NCBI RefSeq assembly: GCF_000721175.1
Contig: NZ_JOEZ01000003.1
Coordinates: 62,001-126,000, forward strand
Length of the DNA: 64,000 nucleotides
Direction of reading: 5' to 3'
Source of the DNA: Streptomyces anulatus
GTDB taxonomy: Bacteria; Actinomycetota; Actinomycetes; Streptomycetales; Streptomycetaceae
Made by a program: the position numbers and the translations under genes. Below, one piece after another: positions 1-10,470 of this stretch (the stretch's first letter is position 1; each line of letters opens with the position of its first letter). The notes under the pieces were generated by a model. That model saw nothing but the letters and a program-made list of their open reading frames with translations. It searched no databases and was not told the DNA's origin.

Positions 1-205
1 GCTGCACGTCCGCAAGGTCCGCCCGCTGCCCGACGGGGGCCGGAGCCGAGGACGCGTTCCCCGGCCCCCGGGCACCGAACGGGGGAGGACGGCACGCGGC
101 TCGGTCCGTCCCCGCACTCCGGTGGCCGGGCGGCGGCCGCCCGAGGCCCGGCGGTACGGCCGACGCGGCACCAGGACGCGCCGATGACCCCTGGCCCGGA
201 TCCGA

Positions 206-230
206 CGCGGCGCGAAACCCTCGCGCCGCG
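206..230. terminator. Perfect GC hairpin in the left-edge gap
   Basis: Bases 206-215 (CGCGGCGCGA) pair perfectly with 221-230 across the loop AACCC. No U-run follows. I see no supported gene in 1-319, so this is probably the end signal of a gene lying outside the window. Confidence 0.4.
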
Positions 231-319
231 GCCGCCGCTCCGCGTGGATGATCCGCTCTGCATCGACCGCGACGTATCCGGACAGTGGAACCCGGACTGA
301 TCACGAGCATGCCGAAGGG

Positions 320-349
320 ACTGTTTATCGTCAGGCAGACGACTATGAT
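320..349 (+). promoter_or_regulatory. Promoter and candidate operator of the Nudix regulator
   Basis: TATGAT at 344-349 lies six bases before the ATG at 356. This is the spacing expected if transcription starts on the start codon itself (leaderless mRNA). An imperfect inverted repeat, TATCGTC (326-332), loop AGGCA, GACGACTA (338-345), overlaps the promoter spacer. It is a plausible autoregulatory operator for the wHTH-containing Nudix protein. The operator role is inferred. Confidence 0.5.
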
Positions 350-355
350 CGCGAC

Positions 356-1114
356 ATGCCGCCCTACGACCCGTCGACCTTCCCGCCCTTCGCTGTCACC
401 GTCGACCTGGTCGTGCTCACGGTGCGCCGTCACGCGCTCTGCGCGCTGGTCGTCCGCCGTGGCGAGACCCCGTTCCAGGGCCGATGGGCGCTGCCCGGCG
501 GGTTCGTCAGGTTGGACGAGGATCTGGAGTCGGCGGCGGCGCGTGAACTCGTCGAGGAAACCGGCCTCTGCGCCCACGACCCGGCGAAGCCGGCTGCGGG
601 CAACGGCGCACATCTGGAGCAGTTGGCCACGTACGGAGATCCGGCGCGCGACCCCCGGATGCGGGTGGTCAGCGTCGCCCACCTCGCCCTCGCGCCGGAC
701 CTTCCGGCGCCCCGGGCGGGCGGCGATGCCAACAGTGCTCGCTGGGCGCCGGTCGAGGATCTGCTGCACCCCGGCACCGGGCGAGAGGGTGAGCAGGCGG
801 CGCCGCTGGCCTTCGACCATGCGCGGATCCTGGCCGACGGTGTGGAGCGCGCCCGCTCCAAGATCGAATACTCTTCGCTGGCCACGGCGTTCTGCCCGCC
901 GGAATTCACGGTCGGCGAGCTGCGCCGGGTGTACGAAGCCGTGTGGGGCGTGGTCCTCGATCCCCGCAACTTCCATCGCAAGGTCACCGGAACGCCGGGA
1001 TTCCTGGTGCCTTCCGGCGGGACGACCACGCGGCAGGGCGGCCGGCCCGCGCAGTTGTTCCGGGCCGGGGCGGCCACGGTGCTCAATCCGCCGATGCTGC
1101 GGCCCGAGGTCTGA
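356..1114 (+). CDS. Nudix hydrolase with C-terminal winged helix (NrtR-like regulator)
   Basis: A 252-aa protein. Residues 1-150 form a Nudix domain with a complete Nudix box at about 49-71 (G-x5-E-x7-REUxEExGU; REL and EETGL are visible). The C-terminal third contains the FTVGELRRVYEAVWG...FHRKV pattern typical of the winged-helix domain of NrtR-type proteins. NrtR proteins regulate NAD metabolism genes and sense ADP-ribose or related ligands. Because the catalytic box is intact, this one may also hydrolyse its ligand. The ATG at 356 was preferred to an upstream ATG at 248 because a TATGAT -10 box sits at exactly leaderless distance and the domain begins just after it. No NAD gene is adjacent, so the target is unknown. 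Confidence 0.8.
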   Translation: MPPYDPSTFPPFAVTVDLVVLTVRRHALCALVVRRGETPFQGRWALPGGFVRLDEDLESAAARELVEETGLCAHDPAKPAAGNGAHLEQLATYGDPARDPRMRVVSVAHLALAPDLPAPRAGGDANSARWAPVEDLLHPGTGREGEQAAPLAFDHARILADGVERARSKIEYSSLATAFCPPEFTVGELRRVYEAVWGVVLDPRNFHRKVTGTPGFLVPSGGTTTRQGGRPAQLFRAGAATVLNPPMLRPEV

Positions 1115-1258
1115 GTCACCGGCGTTCCGCTGCGATGGCCCCGCGGAACGCCTGTCGCCCCACCCTTGCGCCAAAAGTCGGAAATGTCGCGTTATGTTAC
1201 TGCGGTACCCCTCTGCCGCCGAGCGGTCTCACCTTCCGCGAGAGACGCGAGAGAAGCG

Positions 1259-2995
1259 ATGCTCCAGGCCATCGGACTCACCAGCACCCCCCGTCGCGAC
1301 GCTCCGCCCGCCGTGAACGATCTGACCTTCGAGGCTCTGCCCGGCCATGTCACGGCCCTGCTGGGCGCCCCCCGCTCGGGCAGGACCACGGCCCTGCGCC
1401 TGATGCTCGAACTGGACGCCGGCCGGGGCGTCGCCTACTTCCGGGGGCGGCCGCTGCACCGCATCGCCCACCCGGCGCGGGAAGTGGGCGTACTGCTCGG
1501 CGACGTACCGGGGCATCCCTCCCGGACTGCCCGGGGGCAGCTCCGTATGCTCTGCGCGGCCACGGGCGTGCCCGCCGCCCGGGCCGACGAGGTGCTCGAA
1601 GTCGTTGGTCTCGCCGGGCTCGGGGACCAACGCCTGGGCACCCTCTCGGTGGGCATGGACCGTCGGCTCAGCCTCGCGTCCGCGCTGCTCGGAGACCCCC
1701 ACACCCTGATCCTGGACGAACCCGCGCAAGGGCTGTCCCCACGGGAGAACAGCTGGCTGTACGGGCTGTTGCGCGCGCACGCGGCCCAGGGCGGCACGGT
1801 CCTCCACACCACCGGCGACCCCAAGGAGGCGGCCCGTACGGCCGACCGTGTCGTCACCATCGGCGGCGGGCGTCTCGTCGCCGACCAGGACGTCGCCGAC
1901 TTCGCCCGCACCCGGCTCCGGGCCCGGGTCGCGGTCCGCACCCCGCACGCGGCCCGGCTGGCGGCCGTGGTCAGCCGCGAGGCCCGCGCCGCTCAGCGCT
2001 CTGTGGAAGTGGTCGAGGAAGCCGGCGGCCGACTGACGGTCTACGGCAGCAACTGCGCCGAGGTCGGCGACACCGCCTACCGGCACGGCGTCCCCGTGCA
2101 CCAGCTCGCCGACGAGATCGGCGATACCGGGCCCGCCGCCCCCGCGGAGGTCGGGAGCGCGGAACGGAGCGACTCGGCCGCCGCCCTGTCCGAGCTGCCG
2201 CCCCCGATCCGGGTGCGCCCCGCACGCGGCCCCCTGCGCCCCCTCCGGTACGAACTGCGACGCTCCCTCGGCGTCCGGACAACGACCATGATCATGGCGG
2301 CCGTTCTGGTGGCGTCGGCCGCGGTGTCCGTCCTGCTCGCCCGCACCGACGGCACCGCTCTGCCGCGCGTGCTCGCCGCCTGGCCCGCTCTGCTGCCGCT
2401 TCCTCCCGCCGCGCTCGGCGCGGGTCTGCTGGGGGCGCTGTCCTTCGGGGACGAGTTCCGTTATCCGGCACTCGCCGCCGCTCGCGGAACGGTGCCCCGG
2501 CGGCTCGGGCTGCTGCTGGCCAAGCTCACCGTGACCGCGAGCTTCGCTCTGCTGCTCGCGGGCCTCGCCGTGGTGTGCGGAGCGCAGAGCCTGCGGCTCG
2601 TCTACGGGCCGGAGTTGATCGAGATGCCTTCGAACGCCGTTGCACTGGGTGCGAGTTGGGCGGGTCTGACGGTCGGCTGCGCTTGGGCGGGGCTGCTGGC
2701 GGCCGGCGTCTTCCGGGTGGCCGGGGCGGGCGTCGCCGCGGTGCTGGCGGTTCCGGTGCTCGTCGTTCCGCTGGTGCAGAAGCTCTTCGCGGCGCCGTCC
2801 GCGCGATCGGTCACCGGGCTCCCGGGCCGGCTGCGTGAACTGGCCGGGTGGCAGCTCCCGCAGGAGGTGGACCACTGGGTCCTGGCCGTCGCGCGGGTTG
2901 TGGCGCAGCCCGTCGGGACCGCACTCGCCCTGTCGTTGTCAGCCCTGATCTGCGCGTATCTGTTCACCAGCCTTCGGGGAAAGGCGCGTTGGTGA
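1259..2995 (+). CDS. ABC ATPase fused to a membrane domain, degenerate Walker A
   Basis: A 578-aa protein. Residues 1-230 form an ABC ATPase domain and about 340-575 contain several hydrophobic membrane segments, so ATPase and permease halves are in one chain. The Walker A equivalent (residues 36-44) reads GAPRSGRTT, with Arg42 where the catalytic Lys normally sits. The signature is LSVGM (129-133) instead of LSGGQ. Walker B LILDEP (150-155) is intact. The substrate is not predictable. The ATG at 1259 follows a weak GAGAAG ribosome site. A more upstream ATG (1166) would add a stretch with no ABC homology. It could be a poorly active ATPase, or a clade tolerating Arg at this position. Confidence 0.75.
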   Translation: MLQAIGLTSTPRRDAPPAVNDLTFEALPGHVTALLGAPRSGRTTALRLMLELDAGRGVAYFRGRPLHRIAHPAREVGVLLGDVPGHPSRTARGQLRMLCAATGVPAARADEVLEVVGLAGLGDQRLGTLSVGMDRRLSLASALLGDPHTLILDEPAQGLSPRENSWLYGLLRAHAAQGGTVLHTTGDPKEAARTADRVVTIGGGRLVADQDVADFARTRLRARVAVRTPHAARLAAVVSREARAAQRSVEVVEEAGGRLTVYGSNCAEVGDTAYRHGVPVHQLADEIGDTGPAAPAEVGSAERSDSAAALSELPPPIRVRPARGPLRPLRYELRRSLGVRTTTMIMAAVLVASAAVSVLLARTDGTALPRVLAAWPALLPLPPAALGAGLLGALSFGDEFRYPALAAARGTVPRRLGLLLAKLTVTASFALLLAGLAVVCGAQSLRLVYGPELIEMPSNAVALGASWAGLTVGCAWAGLLAAGVFRVAGAGVAAVLAVPVLVVPLVQKLFAAPSARSVTGLPGRLRELAGWQLPQEVDHWVLAVARVVAQPVGTALALSLSALICAYLFTSLRGKARW

Positions 2996-3067
2996 TCGTC
3001 GTCGCCCCGGGTCGAGGGCGGGGGCCCGTAACTCCCTGAGGAATGCCCGGTCTATAGGTATATGGCG

Positions 3068-3092
3068 TCAATTGTGGAGCGAGCGCCGATCA
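3068..3092 (+). promoter_or_regulatory. Candidate sigma-WhiG promoter of whiH
   Basis: GCCGATCA (3085-3092) resembles the GCCGATAA -10 element of sigma WhiG, and TCAA (3068-3071) could be the -35 element. whiH is a known WhiG target in S. coelicolor. The spacing of 13 nt is shorter than the roughly 15 nt of the consensus, so the pairing of these two boxes is tentative. Confidence 0.45.
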
Positions 3093-3155
3093 CCCTTTCG
3101 TGTGCTTTTCACCAAAGACCTCAAGGGGCGGGCGAGCCGCGCCGAAAAAGGATGC

Positions 3156-4043
3156 GTGAGTACCCTTGCGCACACCATGATGACCGCCGCCCGCACCGCC
3201 GACTCCGGCCTGGCCGGCTCGGGCGAACTCGACCGCTATCCCTATACGGAGGCGCAGGCCGGCGAGCGTGCAGCGTCCAGGGCCTGGGGCGGTTCCGATT
3301 CCGAGCTTGGGCGGGCGAGCCGACGGGGGTCGGCCAGCCGGGGGCGCGGTCTCCACGGCCAACTCGTCCAGCAGCTGGGCCAGATGATCGTTTCCGGCGA
3401 CCTCGGTGCGGACCGCCCCCTCGTTCCCGAGGAGATCGGCCAGCGATTCGAGGTCTCCCGCACTGTCGTACGCGAATCCCTGCGCGTCCTCGAAGCCAAG
3501 GGGCTGGTCAGCGCGCGCCCCAATGTGGGGACCAGGGTCCGGCCGGTCAGCGACTGGAACCTGCTGGATCCCGACATCATCGAATGGCGGGCCTTCGGTC
3601 CGCAGCGTGACGACCAGCGCCGCGAGCTGGCCGAGCTCCGCTGGACCATCGAACCGCTCGCCGCCCGCCTCGCGGCCGGGCATGGCAGGGATGACATCCA
3701 GCAGCGGCTCGGTGACATGGTGGAGATCATGGGGCACGCGATGGGGCAGGGGGACGCGACCACCTTCTCCCGCGCCGACGCGGAGTTCCACGCCCTGCTG
3801 ATCCAGGCCGCGGGCAACCGGATGCTCGAACACCTTTCCGGCATCGTCTCGGCCGCCCTCCATGTCTCCGGCGGTCCCGTCACCGGCTGTGACCGGCCCG
3901 GCGAGACCTCGCTCGCCCACCACGCGTGCATCGCCGACGCTCTGGCCTCGGGCGACGCCGGTGCCGCCGAGACGGCCATGCGTCAACTGCTCGTCGTCCA
4001 TCCCGACGTCGAGCGTGTGGTTCCCGCGCCGCGCGAGCACTGA
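3156..4043 (+). CDS. whiH: WhiH, GntR-family sporulation regulator
   Basis: A 295-aa protein, the length I recall for S. coelicolor WhiH. The opening MSTLAHTMMTAARTADSG and the position directly upstream of hrdB also match. Residues 65-130 form a GntR winged helix (LGQMIVSGDL, RFEVSRTVVRESLRVLEAKGLV). Residues 137-285 form an FCD ligand/metal-binding domain (DAEFHALLIQAAGN and a later HHA). WhiH acts in sporulation septation of aerial hyphae. The start is the GTG at 3156, preceded by AAAAAGGA. The longer upstream frame has no homology. The gene stands alone, with its own terminator before hrdB. Confidence 0.95.
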   Translation: MSTLAHTMMTAARTADSGLAGSGELDRYPYTEAQAGERAASRAWGGSDSELGRASRRGSASRGRGLHGQLVQQLGQMIVSGDLGADRPLVPEEIGQRFEVSRTVVRESLRVLEAKGLVSARPNVGTRVRPVSDWNLLDPDIIEWRAFGPQRDDQRRELAELRWTIEPLAARLAAGHGRDDIQQRLGDMVEIMGHAMGQGDATTFSRADAEFHALLIQAAGNRMLEHLSGIVSAALHVSGGPVTGCDRPGETSLAHHACIADALASGDAGAAETAMRQLLVVHPDVERVVPAPREH

Positions 4044-4071
4044 CCGGGGCGTGGCCGGATGCATGGGCCCG

Positions 4072-4102
4072 GTGCCGCCGGACCGCACGAGTCCGGCGGC
4101 AC
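4072..4102 (+). terminator. whiH terminator
   Basis: A perfect 12-bp stem, GTGCCGCCGGAC (4072-4083) with 4091-4102, and a 7-nt loop, 29 nt after the whiH stop. No long U-run follows, as is common in Streptomyces. Confidence 0.7.
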
Positions 4103-4366
4103 AATTGTGGGGGGATGTCACCCATGGTCCTGTTCGTCGTGAATGAGGTGTGACTCGGGCCACGCGGATTGGCCGTAACACTCCTCGAAGCAGCGCGATG
4201 ACTTAAGAGGTGACCGTCGCGGAAGGAATACAGCAGCCCTTGGGTGCGCTGTGCAGTTCTGAGGCCAAACCCGCGCCGTCGGCGACATCCCCAGTCGACG
4301 GTCGTCGGTTCCAGCCCTCTCCAGGGCAGGGCCGGAAGCCGTTTCCATCGTTCCGAGAGGTTGTTC
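4103..4366 (+). promoter_or_regulatory. hrdB upstream/leader region
   Basis: About 260 nt separate the whiH terminator from hrdB. A GGAAT at 4225-4229 lies 18 nt before GCT. The stress sigma factor SigR recognises GGAAT-N18-GTT and drives one hrdB promoter in S. coelicolor, so this is a one-mismatch candidate. GAGAGG at 4355-4360 is the ribosome site for the GTG at 4367. Confidence 0.3.
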
Positions 4367-5914
4367 GTGTCGGCCAGCACATCCCGTACGCTCCCGCCGG
4401 AGATCGCCGAGTCCGAGTCTGTGATGGCGCTCATCGAGCGGGGAAAGGCTGATGGGCAGATCGCCGGCGATGACGTGCGTCGGGCCTTCGAGGCTGACCA
4501 GATTCCGCCAACCCAGTGGAAGAACGTTCTGCGCAGCCTCAACCAGATCCTCGAGGAAGAGGGTGTGACGCTGATGGTCAGTGCCGCGGAGTCGCCGAAG
4601 CGCGCCCGCAAGAGCGTCGCAGCGAAGAGCCCGGTCAAGCGCACCGCCACCAAGACCGTCGCGGCGAAGACCGCCGTGACCAGGACCGTCGCGGCCACCG
4701 CCGCCCCGGCGGCCGAGAGTGCGGACGCGGTGGCCGACGACGCCGTCGCGGCCGCTCCCGCCAAGAAGGCGACAGCCAAGAAGACCGCTGCCAAGAAGAC
4801 CGCCGCGAAGAAGACGGCGGCCAAGAAGACAGCGGCGAAGAAGTCCGGCAAGCAGGACGACGAGCTGCTCGACGGTGACGAGGCTGCCGAGGAAGTCAAG
4901 GCCGGCAAGGCCGAGGAAGAGGAGGGCGAGGGCGAGAACAAGGGCTTCGTCCTCTCCGACGACGACGAGGACGACGCACCTGCCCAGCAGGTCGCCGTCG
5001 CCGGCGCCACCGCCGACCCGGTCAAGGACTACCTGAAGCAGATCGGCAAGGTTCCCCTCCTCAACGCCGAGCAGGAGGTCGAGCTCGCCAAGCGCATCGA
5101 GGCCGGTCTCTTCGCCGAGGACAAGCTGGCGAACGCCGACAAGCTCGCACCGAAGCTCAAGCGCGAGCTGGAGATCATCGCCGAGGACGGCCGGCGGGCC
5201 AAGAACCACCTCCTGGAGGCCAACCTCCGTCTGGTGGTCTCCCTGGCCAAGCGCTACACCGGTCGCGGCATGCTCTTCCTGGACCTGATCCAGGAGGGCA
5301 ACCTCGGTCTGATCCGCGCGGTCGAGAAGTTCGACTACACCAAGGGCTACAAGTTCTCCACGTACGCCACCTGGTGGATCCGTCAGGCGATCACCCGCGC
5401 GATGGCCGACCAGGCCCGCACCATCCGTATCCCGGTGCACATGGTCGAGGTCATCAACAAGCTCGCGCGCGTGCAGCGTCAGATGCTCCAGGACCTGGGC
5501 CGCGAGCCCACCCCGGAGGAGCTGGCCAAGGAACTCGACATGACCCCCGAGAAGGTCATCGAGGTCCAGAAGTACGGTCGTGAGCCGATCTCCCTCCACA
5601 CCCCTCTGGGTGAGGACGGTGACAGCGAGTTCGGTGACCTGATCGAGGACTCCGAGGCCGTCGTCCCGGCGGACGCGGTCAGCTTCACGCTCCTCCAGGA
5701 GCAGCTCCACTCGGTGCTCGACACGCTCTCCGAGCGTGAGGCGGGCGTGGTCTCGATGCGCTTCGGTCTCACCGACGGTCAGCCGAAGACGCTCGACGAG
5801 ATCGGCAAGGTCTACGGCGTGACGCGTGAGCGCATCCGTCAGATCGAGTCGAAGACGATGTCGAAGCTTCGTCACCCGTCGCGCTCCCAGGTACTGCGCG
5901 ACTACCTCGACTAG
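4367..5914 (+). CDS. hrdB: HrdB, principal RNA polymerase sigma factor
   Basis: A 515-aa sigma-70 protein, close to S. coelicolor HrdB (511 aa). Residues 1-60 hold sigma region 1.1 ([15 protein letters not shown]). A low-complexity linker at about 70-200 includes a Lys/Ala repeat and an acidic stretch. Regions 1.2-4.2 follow: [16 protein letters not shown], the -10 recognition helix segment around [15 protein letters not shown], and the C-terminal [20 protein letters not shown] of region 4.2. It directs housekeeping transcription and is essential. The GTG at 4367 was chosen because GAGAGG precedes it by six bases and family homology begins here. The TAG stop merges into a short repeated sequence. 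Confidence 0.98.
   Translation: MSASTSRTLPPEIAESESVMALIERGKADGQIAGDDVRRAFEADQIPPTQWKNVLRSLNQILEEEGVTLMVSAAESPKRARKSVAAKSPVKRTATKTVAAKTAVTRTVAATAAPAAESADAVADDAVAAAPAKKATAKKTAAKKTAAKKTAAKKTAAKKSGKQDDELLDGDEAAEEVKAGKAEEEEGEGENKGFVLSDDDEDDAPAQQVAVAGATADPVKDYLKQIGKVPLLNAEQEVELAKRIEAGLFAEDKLANADKLAPKLKRELEIIAEDGRRAKNHLLEANLRLVVSLAKRYTGRGMLFLDLIQEGNLGLIRAVEKFDYTKGYKFSTYATWWIRQAITRAMADQARTIRIPVHMVEVINKLARVQRQMLQDLGREPTPEELAKELDMTPEKVIEVQKYGREPISLHTPLGEDGDSEFGDLIEDSEAVVPADAVSFTLLQEQLHSVLDTLSEREAGVVSMRFGLTDGQPKTLDEIGKVYGVTRERIRQIESKTMSKLRHPSRSQVLRDYLD
4760..4843 (+). repeat. 15-bp coding tandem repeat (AKKTA) in hrdB
   Basis: GCCAAGAAG/GCGAAGAAG begins at 4760, 4775, 4790, 4805, 4820 and 4835, an exact 15-bp period encoding roughly six AKKTA units in the HrdB linker. 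The unit number is known to vary among Streptomyces HrdB proteins (from memory). Confidence 0.9.
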
Positions 5915-6000
5915 GGCGTGTTTCGAAAGTAGCGCCGTCCGCCCGGAGGGCGGGCTCGGCGGCGTCTGGTGCGTGCGATCGCAAGGCGGAGGGTCGCCCC
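5912..6000. repeat. MITE-like remnant after the hrdB stop
   Basis: Starting in the hrdB stop codon, TAGGGCGTGTTTCGAAAG and the following roughly 85 bp resemble, from memory, one end of a small inverted-repeat element found in many Streptomyces genomes. The other end is not present. It contains a 6-bp hairpin (CCGCCC 5939-5944 with 5948-5953) that may end hrdB transcription. Thirteen identical bases recur at 49940-49952 after another stop codon. Confidence 0.45.
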
Positions 6001-6009
6001 GATACCGGC

Positions 6010-6840
6010 ATGCCCCGTCCCGTCGTCCGCGCCCTGACCGGGGTGCTCGCCCTGACCGCCGCCGCGGCCGTGCTGCCGCTCGCCTCGCCCTCCGCGGCGG
6101 TCGCGGACAGCATCATCGTCGGCGGCGGGCCCGCCCCTGTGGCGGACAGTCCCTGGGCCGTGGCGTTGTCGAGCCGGGACCGGTTCGGAGGGGCGCGCTC
6201 GGGCCAGTTCTGCGGCGGCGTCGCCGTGGCGCCCACGAAGATCCTGACGGCCGCCCACTGCCTGAGTGACGAGGCGCTCGGCGGACCGGCGGACCGGGTG
6301 AAGGACCTGCTGGTGATCGCCGGCCGGGAGCGGCTGGGCGATTCCGGCGGCCAGGAGATCCCGGTCCGGGGCCTCTGGGTGAACCCGGCGTACGACCCCG
6401 ACTCCAACGCCGGCGACCTCGCGGTGCTGACCCTGTCCCGCGCACTGCCGAAGGGCGGAGTCATCCCGATGGCCAGGGGCGGGGACGCCGCCTACCGGGC
6501 CGGGACCGCCGCGGACGTCTACGGGTGGGGCGACACGACCGGAAGCGGCACGTACGCCTCTGTGCTGCGCTCCGCGCGGGTCCAGGTCCTGCCGGACAAC
6601 GACTGCGCGCGGGCCTACCCGGGGGGCCAGGAGGGCACGTACAAGGCCTCGGCGATGGTCTGTGCCGGCGATCCGGCGGGTGGCCGGGACGCGTGCCAGG
6701 GCGACAGCGGCGGACCGCTGGTCGCCCGTGGGCGGCTCATCGGCCTGGTGTCCTGGGGCAGTGGTTGCGGGCGCGCCGGCAGCCCCGGGGTGTACACACG
6801 GGTCTCCGCCGCCCTGGAGTGGGCCGCGGGCCGCATCTGA
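6010..6840 (+). CDS. Secreted trypsin-like serine protease (S1 family)
   Basis: A 276-aa protein. Residues 1-33 form a signal peptide ending in small residues (SPSAAVADS). The mature-type N-terminus IVGG begins at residue 36, as in activated S1 proteases. The catalytic triad is visible: His83 (TAAHC), Asp137 (DLAVLTL) and Ser233 (GDSGGP). Asp227, six residues before the serine, marks trypsin-like specificity for Arg/Lys. Six cysteines can form the usual disulphides. The activation segment between signal peptide and IVGG is very short, so it may need little processing. No clear ribosome site lies close to the ATG. GGAGGG at 5987 is 17 nt away. The same position after hrdB is occupied by a protease in S. 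coelicolor (from memory). Confidence 0.92.
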   Translation: MPRPVVRALTGVLALTAAAAVLPLASPSAAVADSIIVGGGPAPVADSPWAVALSSRDRFGGARSGQFCGGVAVAPTKILTAAHCLSDEALGGPADRVKDLLVIAGRERLGDSGGQEIPVRGLWVNPAYDPDSNAGDLAVLTLSRALPKGGVIPMARGGDAAYRAGTAADVYGWGDTTGSGTYASVLRSARVQVLPDNDCARAYPGGQEGTYKASAMVCAGDPAGGRDACQGDSGGPLVARGRLIGLVSWGSGCGRAGSPGVYTRVSAALEWAAGRI

Positions 6841-6883
6841 GCCGCGCCACGGCCGCGCGGGCGGTCCGGCCGGTACGACGAGA

Positions 6884-6916
6884 ACGGGCGGCTCCCCCGG
6901 TGGGGGAGCCGCCCGT
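6884..6916. terminator. Bidirectional terminator
   Basis: A perfect 15-bp stem, 6884-6898 with 6902-6916, with loop GGT. It sits between the convergent protease and DUF7455 genes and serves both strands. Confidence 0.85.
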
Positions 6917-6961
6917 CAGCCGGTCCTGGACCGGCCCCTGGCTCGTCGTGGATGCGAGGTG

Positions 6962-7198
6962 TCAGTGTTGGTCCTCGTCGGCAGCCGCCGCAGTCTGCAC
7001 GGCGGTGAGCCGATCCGTCTCATCCTGTATTTCCGCGGCGATCTTCTTGAGTTCCGGCTCGAACTTGCGCCCGTGGTGGGCACAGAAGAGCAGTTCACCG
7101 CCACTGATCAGGACGACGCGCAGATATGCCTGGGCGCCGCAACGGTCACAGCGGTCTGCTGCGGTCAGCGGGCTCGCGGGGGTCAGAACAGTAGTCAC
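6962..7198 (-). CDS. Small Zn-ribbon-like protein (DUF7455)
   Basis: A 78-aa protein with CDRCGAQAY near residue 17 and LLFCAHHG near residue 37, a Cys/His arrangement suggesting a single zinc-binding knuckle, followed by a helical, acidic tail. It matches the small conserved actinobacterial protein encoded between hrdB and parE, which I recall as DUF7455. The function is unknown. It is monocistronic and divergent from parE, converging on the protease gene. Confidence 0.8.
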   Translation of the reverse strand: MTTVLTPASPLTAADRCDRCGAQAYLRVVLISGGELLFCAHHGRKFEPELKKIAAEIQDETDRLTAVQTAAAADEDQH

Positions 7199-7454
7199 GT
7201 CGCCTCTTCTCTAGCTCGACGAGCTGTCGTACCAGGGTCAACATCCAACCAGGCCGAAAACGTTCCCGCTCGTGGCTTTTCTTCGAAACTTCTTCTCGGT
7301 GTGGCTGTCTGTCGCCGGTTGGCGGCGAATGTGCCGTATGCGGAGCGCTACGGTTTCGCATTGCTTGTCTAGGGGGTTGGTCCCGCCGGCCGGCTTGCCG
7401 GTTTGTTCATGAGGACGTGCCCGGAGCCTAAATGGTTCATGCGTCGAAGGGAAC

Positions 7455-7470
7455 GTGATGTGCATGTCAC
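7455..7470. promoter_or_regulatory. Palindrome in the DUF7455/parE divergent region
   Basis: GTGATGTGCATGTCAC has 4-bp perfect outer arms (GTGA/TCAC) and 6 of 8 symmetric positions. It resembles a CRP-type half-site pair, but with a spacing two bases longer than the consensus. A TAGCAT at 7517-7522 could be the parE -10 box. Both are weak calls. Confidence 0.3.
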
Positions 7471-7645
7471 TCCAACGAATGATCGAACACCCATGCGAGC
7501 CTGGAAGAAGCTCGACTAGCATGAGGATTCCCCGAGGGTGGCGTTACAACCGCTCTACCAGGCCTCTGTAGGCTCTCAGCGGCAACCGAAGCCGAGCCCT
7601 GTACCCACGGGGGCCCCAGATGAAATTCAGCGAGGAGCGAACCGC

Positions 7646-9772
<2,127 letters not shown>

Positions 9773-9789
9773 CCCCGTAGACCCGCCCG

Positions 9790-9820
9790 GCCCTCGCTCC
9801 CGTCCCACCGGAGCGGGGGC
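9790..9820 (+). terminator. parE terminator
   Basis: GCCCTCGCTCC (9790-9800) pairs with 9810-9820 with one G-U pair, across a 9-nt loop. Confidence 0.65.
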
Positions 9821-9969
9821 CGCGTACGTTTCCCGGGGTTCGCGCAGCCGTCCGGGACTCCTGTCACCTGAAGGGGTGAAGTAGGGCGAATGACGCGCCC
9901 GGGATCTTCCCGAACCGCCCATGGTTGGCCATGCGGCCGAAAAGGTCCGCGGATCAGGGGAGTTGTTCG

Positions 9970-10470
9970 GTGGAGAAGGAAGCAGGGCCGGAGACCGCGG
10001 CAGTGCGGCTCGACGACCCGTGGGACGACGTACCGGCCTCCGGCTGGGGCGACCAGGACGGGACGGGAAGTGTCACCGGCGTCGACGCGTCCGGTGCGGC
10101 GGGACCGGCCCCGGTGTCCAACGCGGCCGACATCTATCTGGAGGTGCACCGCAGCGCCGCCTTCCGCGAGGTGCGCCGCCGCTACCGCCGCTTCGTGGCC
10201 CCCGCCGCCCTCGCCTTCCTCCTCTGGTATCTCGCCTACGTCGTCGCCGCGACCACCGCGCCCGGGCTGATGGCCCGCCCGGTCGCCGGCGCGGTCAACG
10301 TCGCAATGGTGGCGGGTCTCGGCCAGTTCCTCACCACGTTCCTGCTCACCTGGGCGTACGCACGGCACGCGCGGCTGCGCAGGGACCGGGCCGCGCTCGA
10401 TCTGCGCTGGGACACCCAGGAGATGACGCGGGGCCTGGGCCACGAGATGACGAGAGGGCTCGGACGTTGA
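9970..10470 (+). CDS. DUF485 small membrane protein, symporter partner
   Basis: A 166-aa protein. Residues 1-55 are a variable acidic N-terminus. DUF485 follows, with two predicted membrane segments (about 76-96 FVAPAALAFLLWYLAYVVAA, and about 108-130) and the conserved RRRYRRFVAP run. DUF485 proteins (YjcH type) are encoded just before acetate/pyruvate sodium symporters and are thought to act with them. Here the stop overlaps the TTG start of the symporter by four bases, so translation is probably coupled. The GTG at 9970 follows AGGGGAG by seven bases. Confidence 0.88.
   Translation: MEKEAGPETAAVRLDDPWDDVPASGWGDQDGTGSVTGVDASGAAGPAPVSNAADIYLEVHRSAAFREVRRRYRRFVAPAALAFLLWYLAYVVAATTAPGLMARPVAGAVNVAMVAGLGQFLTTFLLTWAYARHARLRRDRAALDLRWDTQEMTRGLGHEMTRGLGR

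Noticed and set aside
248..355. N-terminal extension of the Nudix protein from ATG 248
   Set aside because: The 36 extra residues have no homology and overlap the well-placed -10 box at 344-349.
4118..5875. A 585-codon minus-strand frame over hrdB
   Set aside because: It is the antisense of a highly biased gene (Leu/Asp/Gly/Arg-rich) with no motifs.
7481..7500. CGAAC near the parE promoter as a LexA box
   Set aside because: The second half (GTTCG at four-base spacing) is missing.
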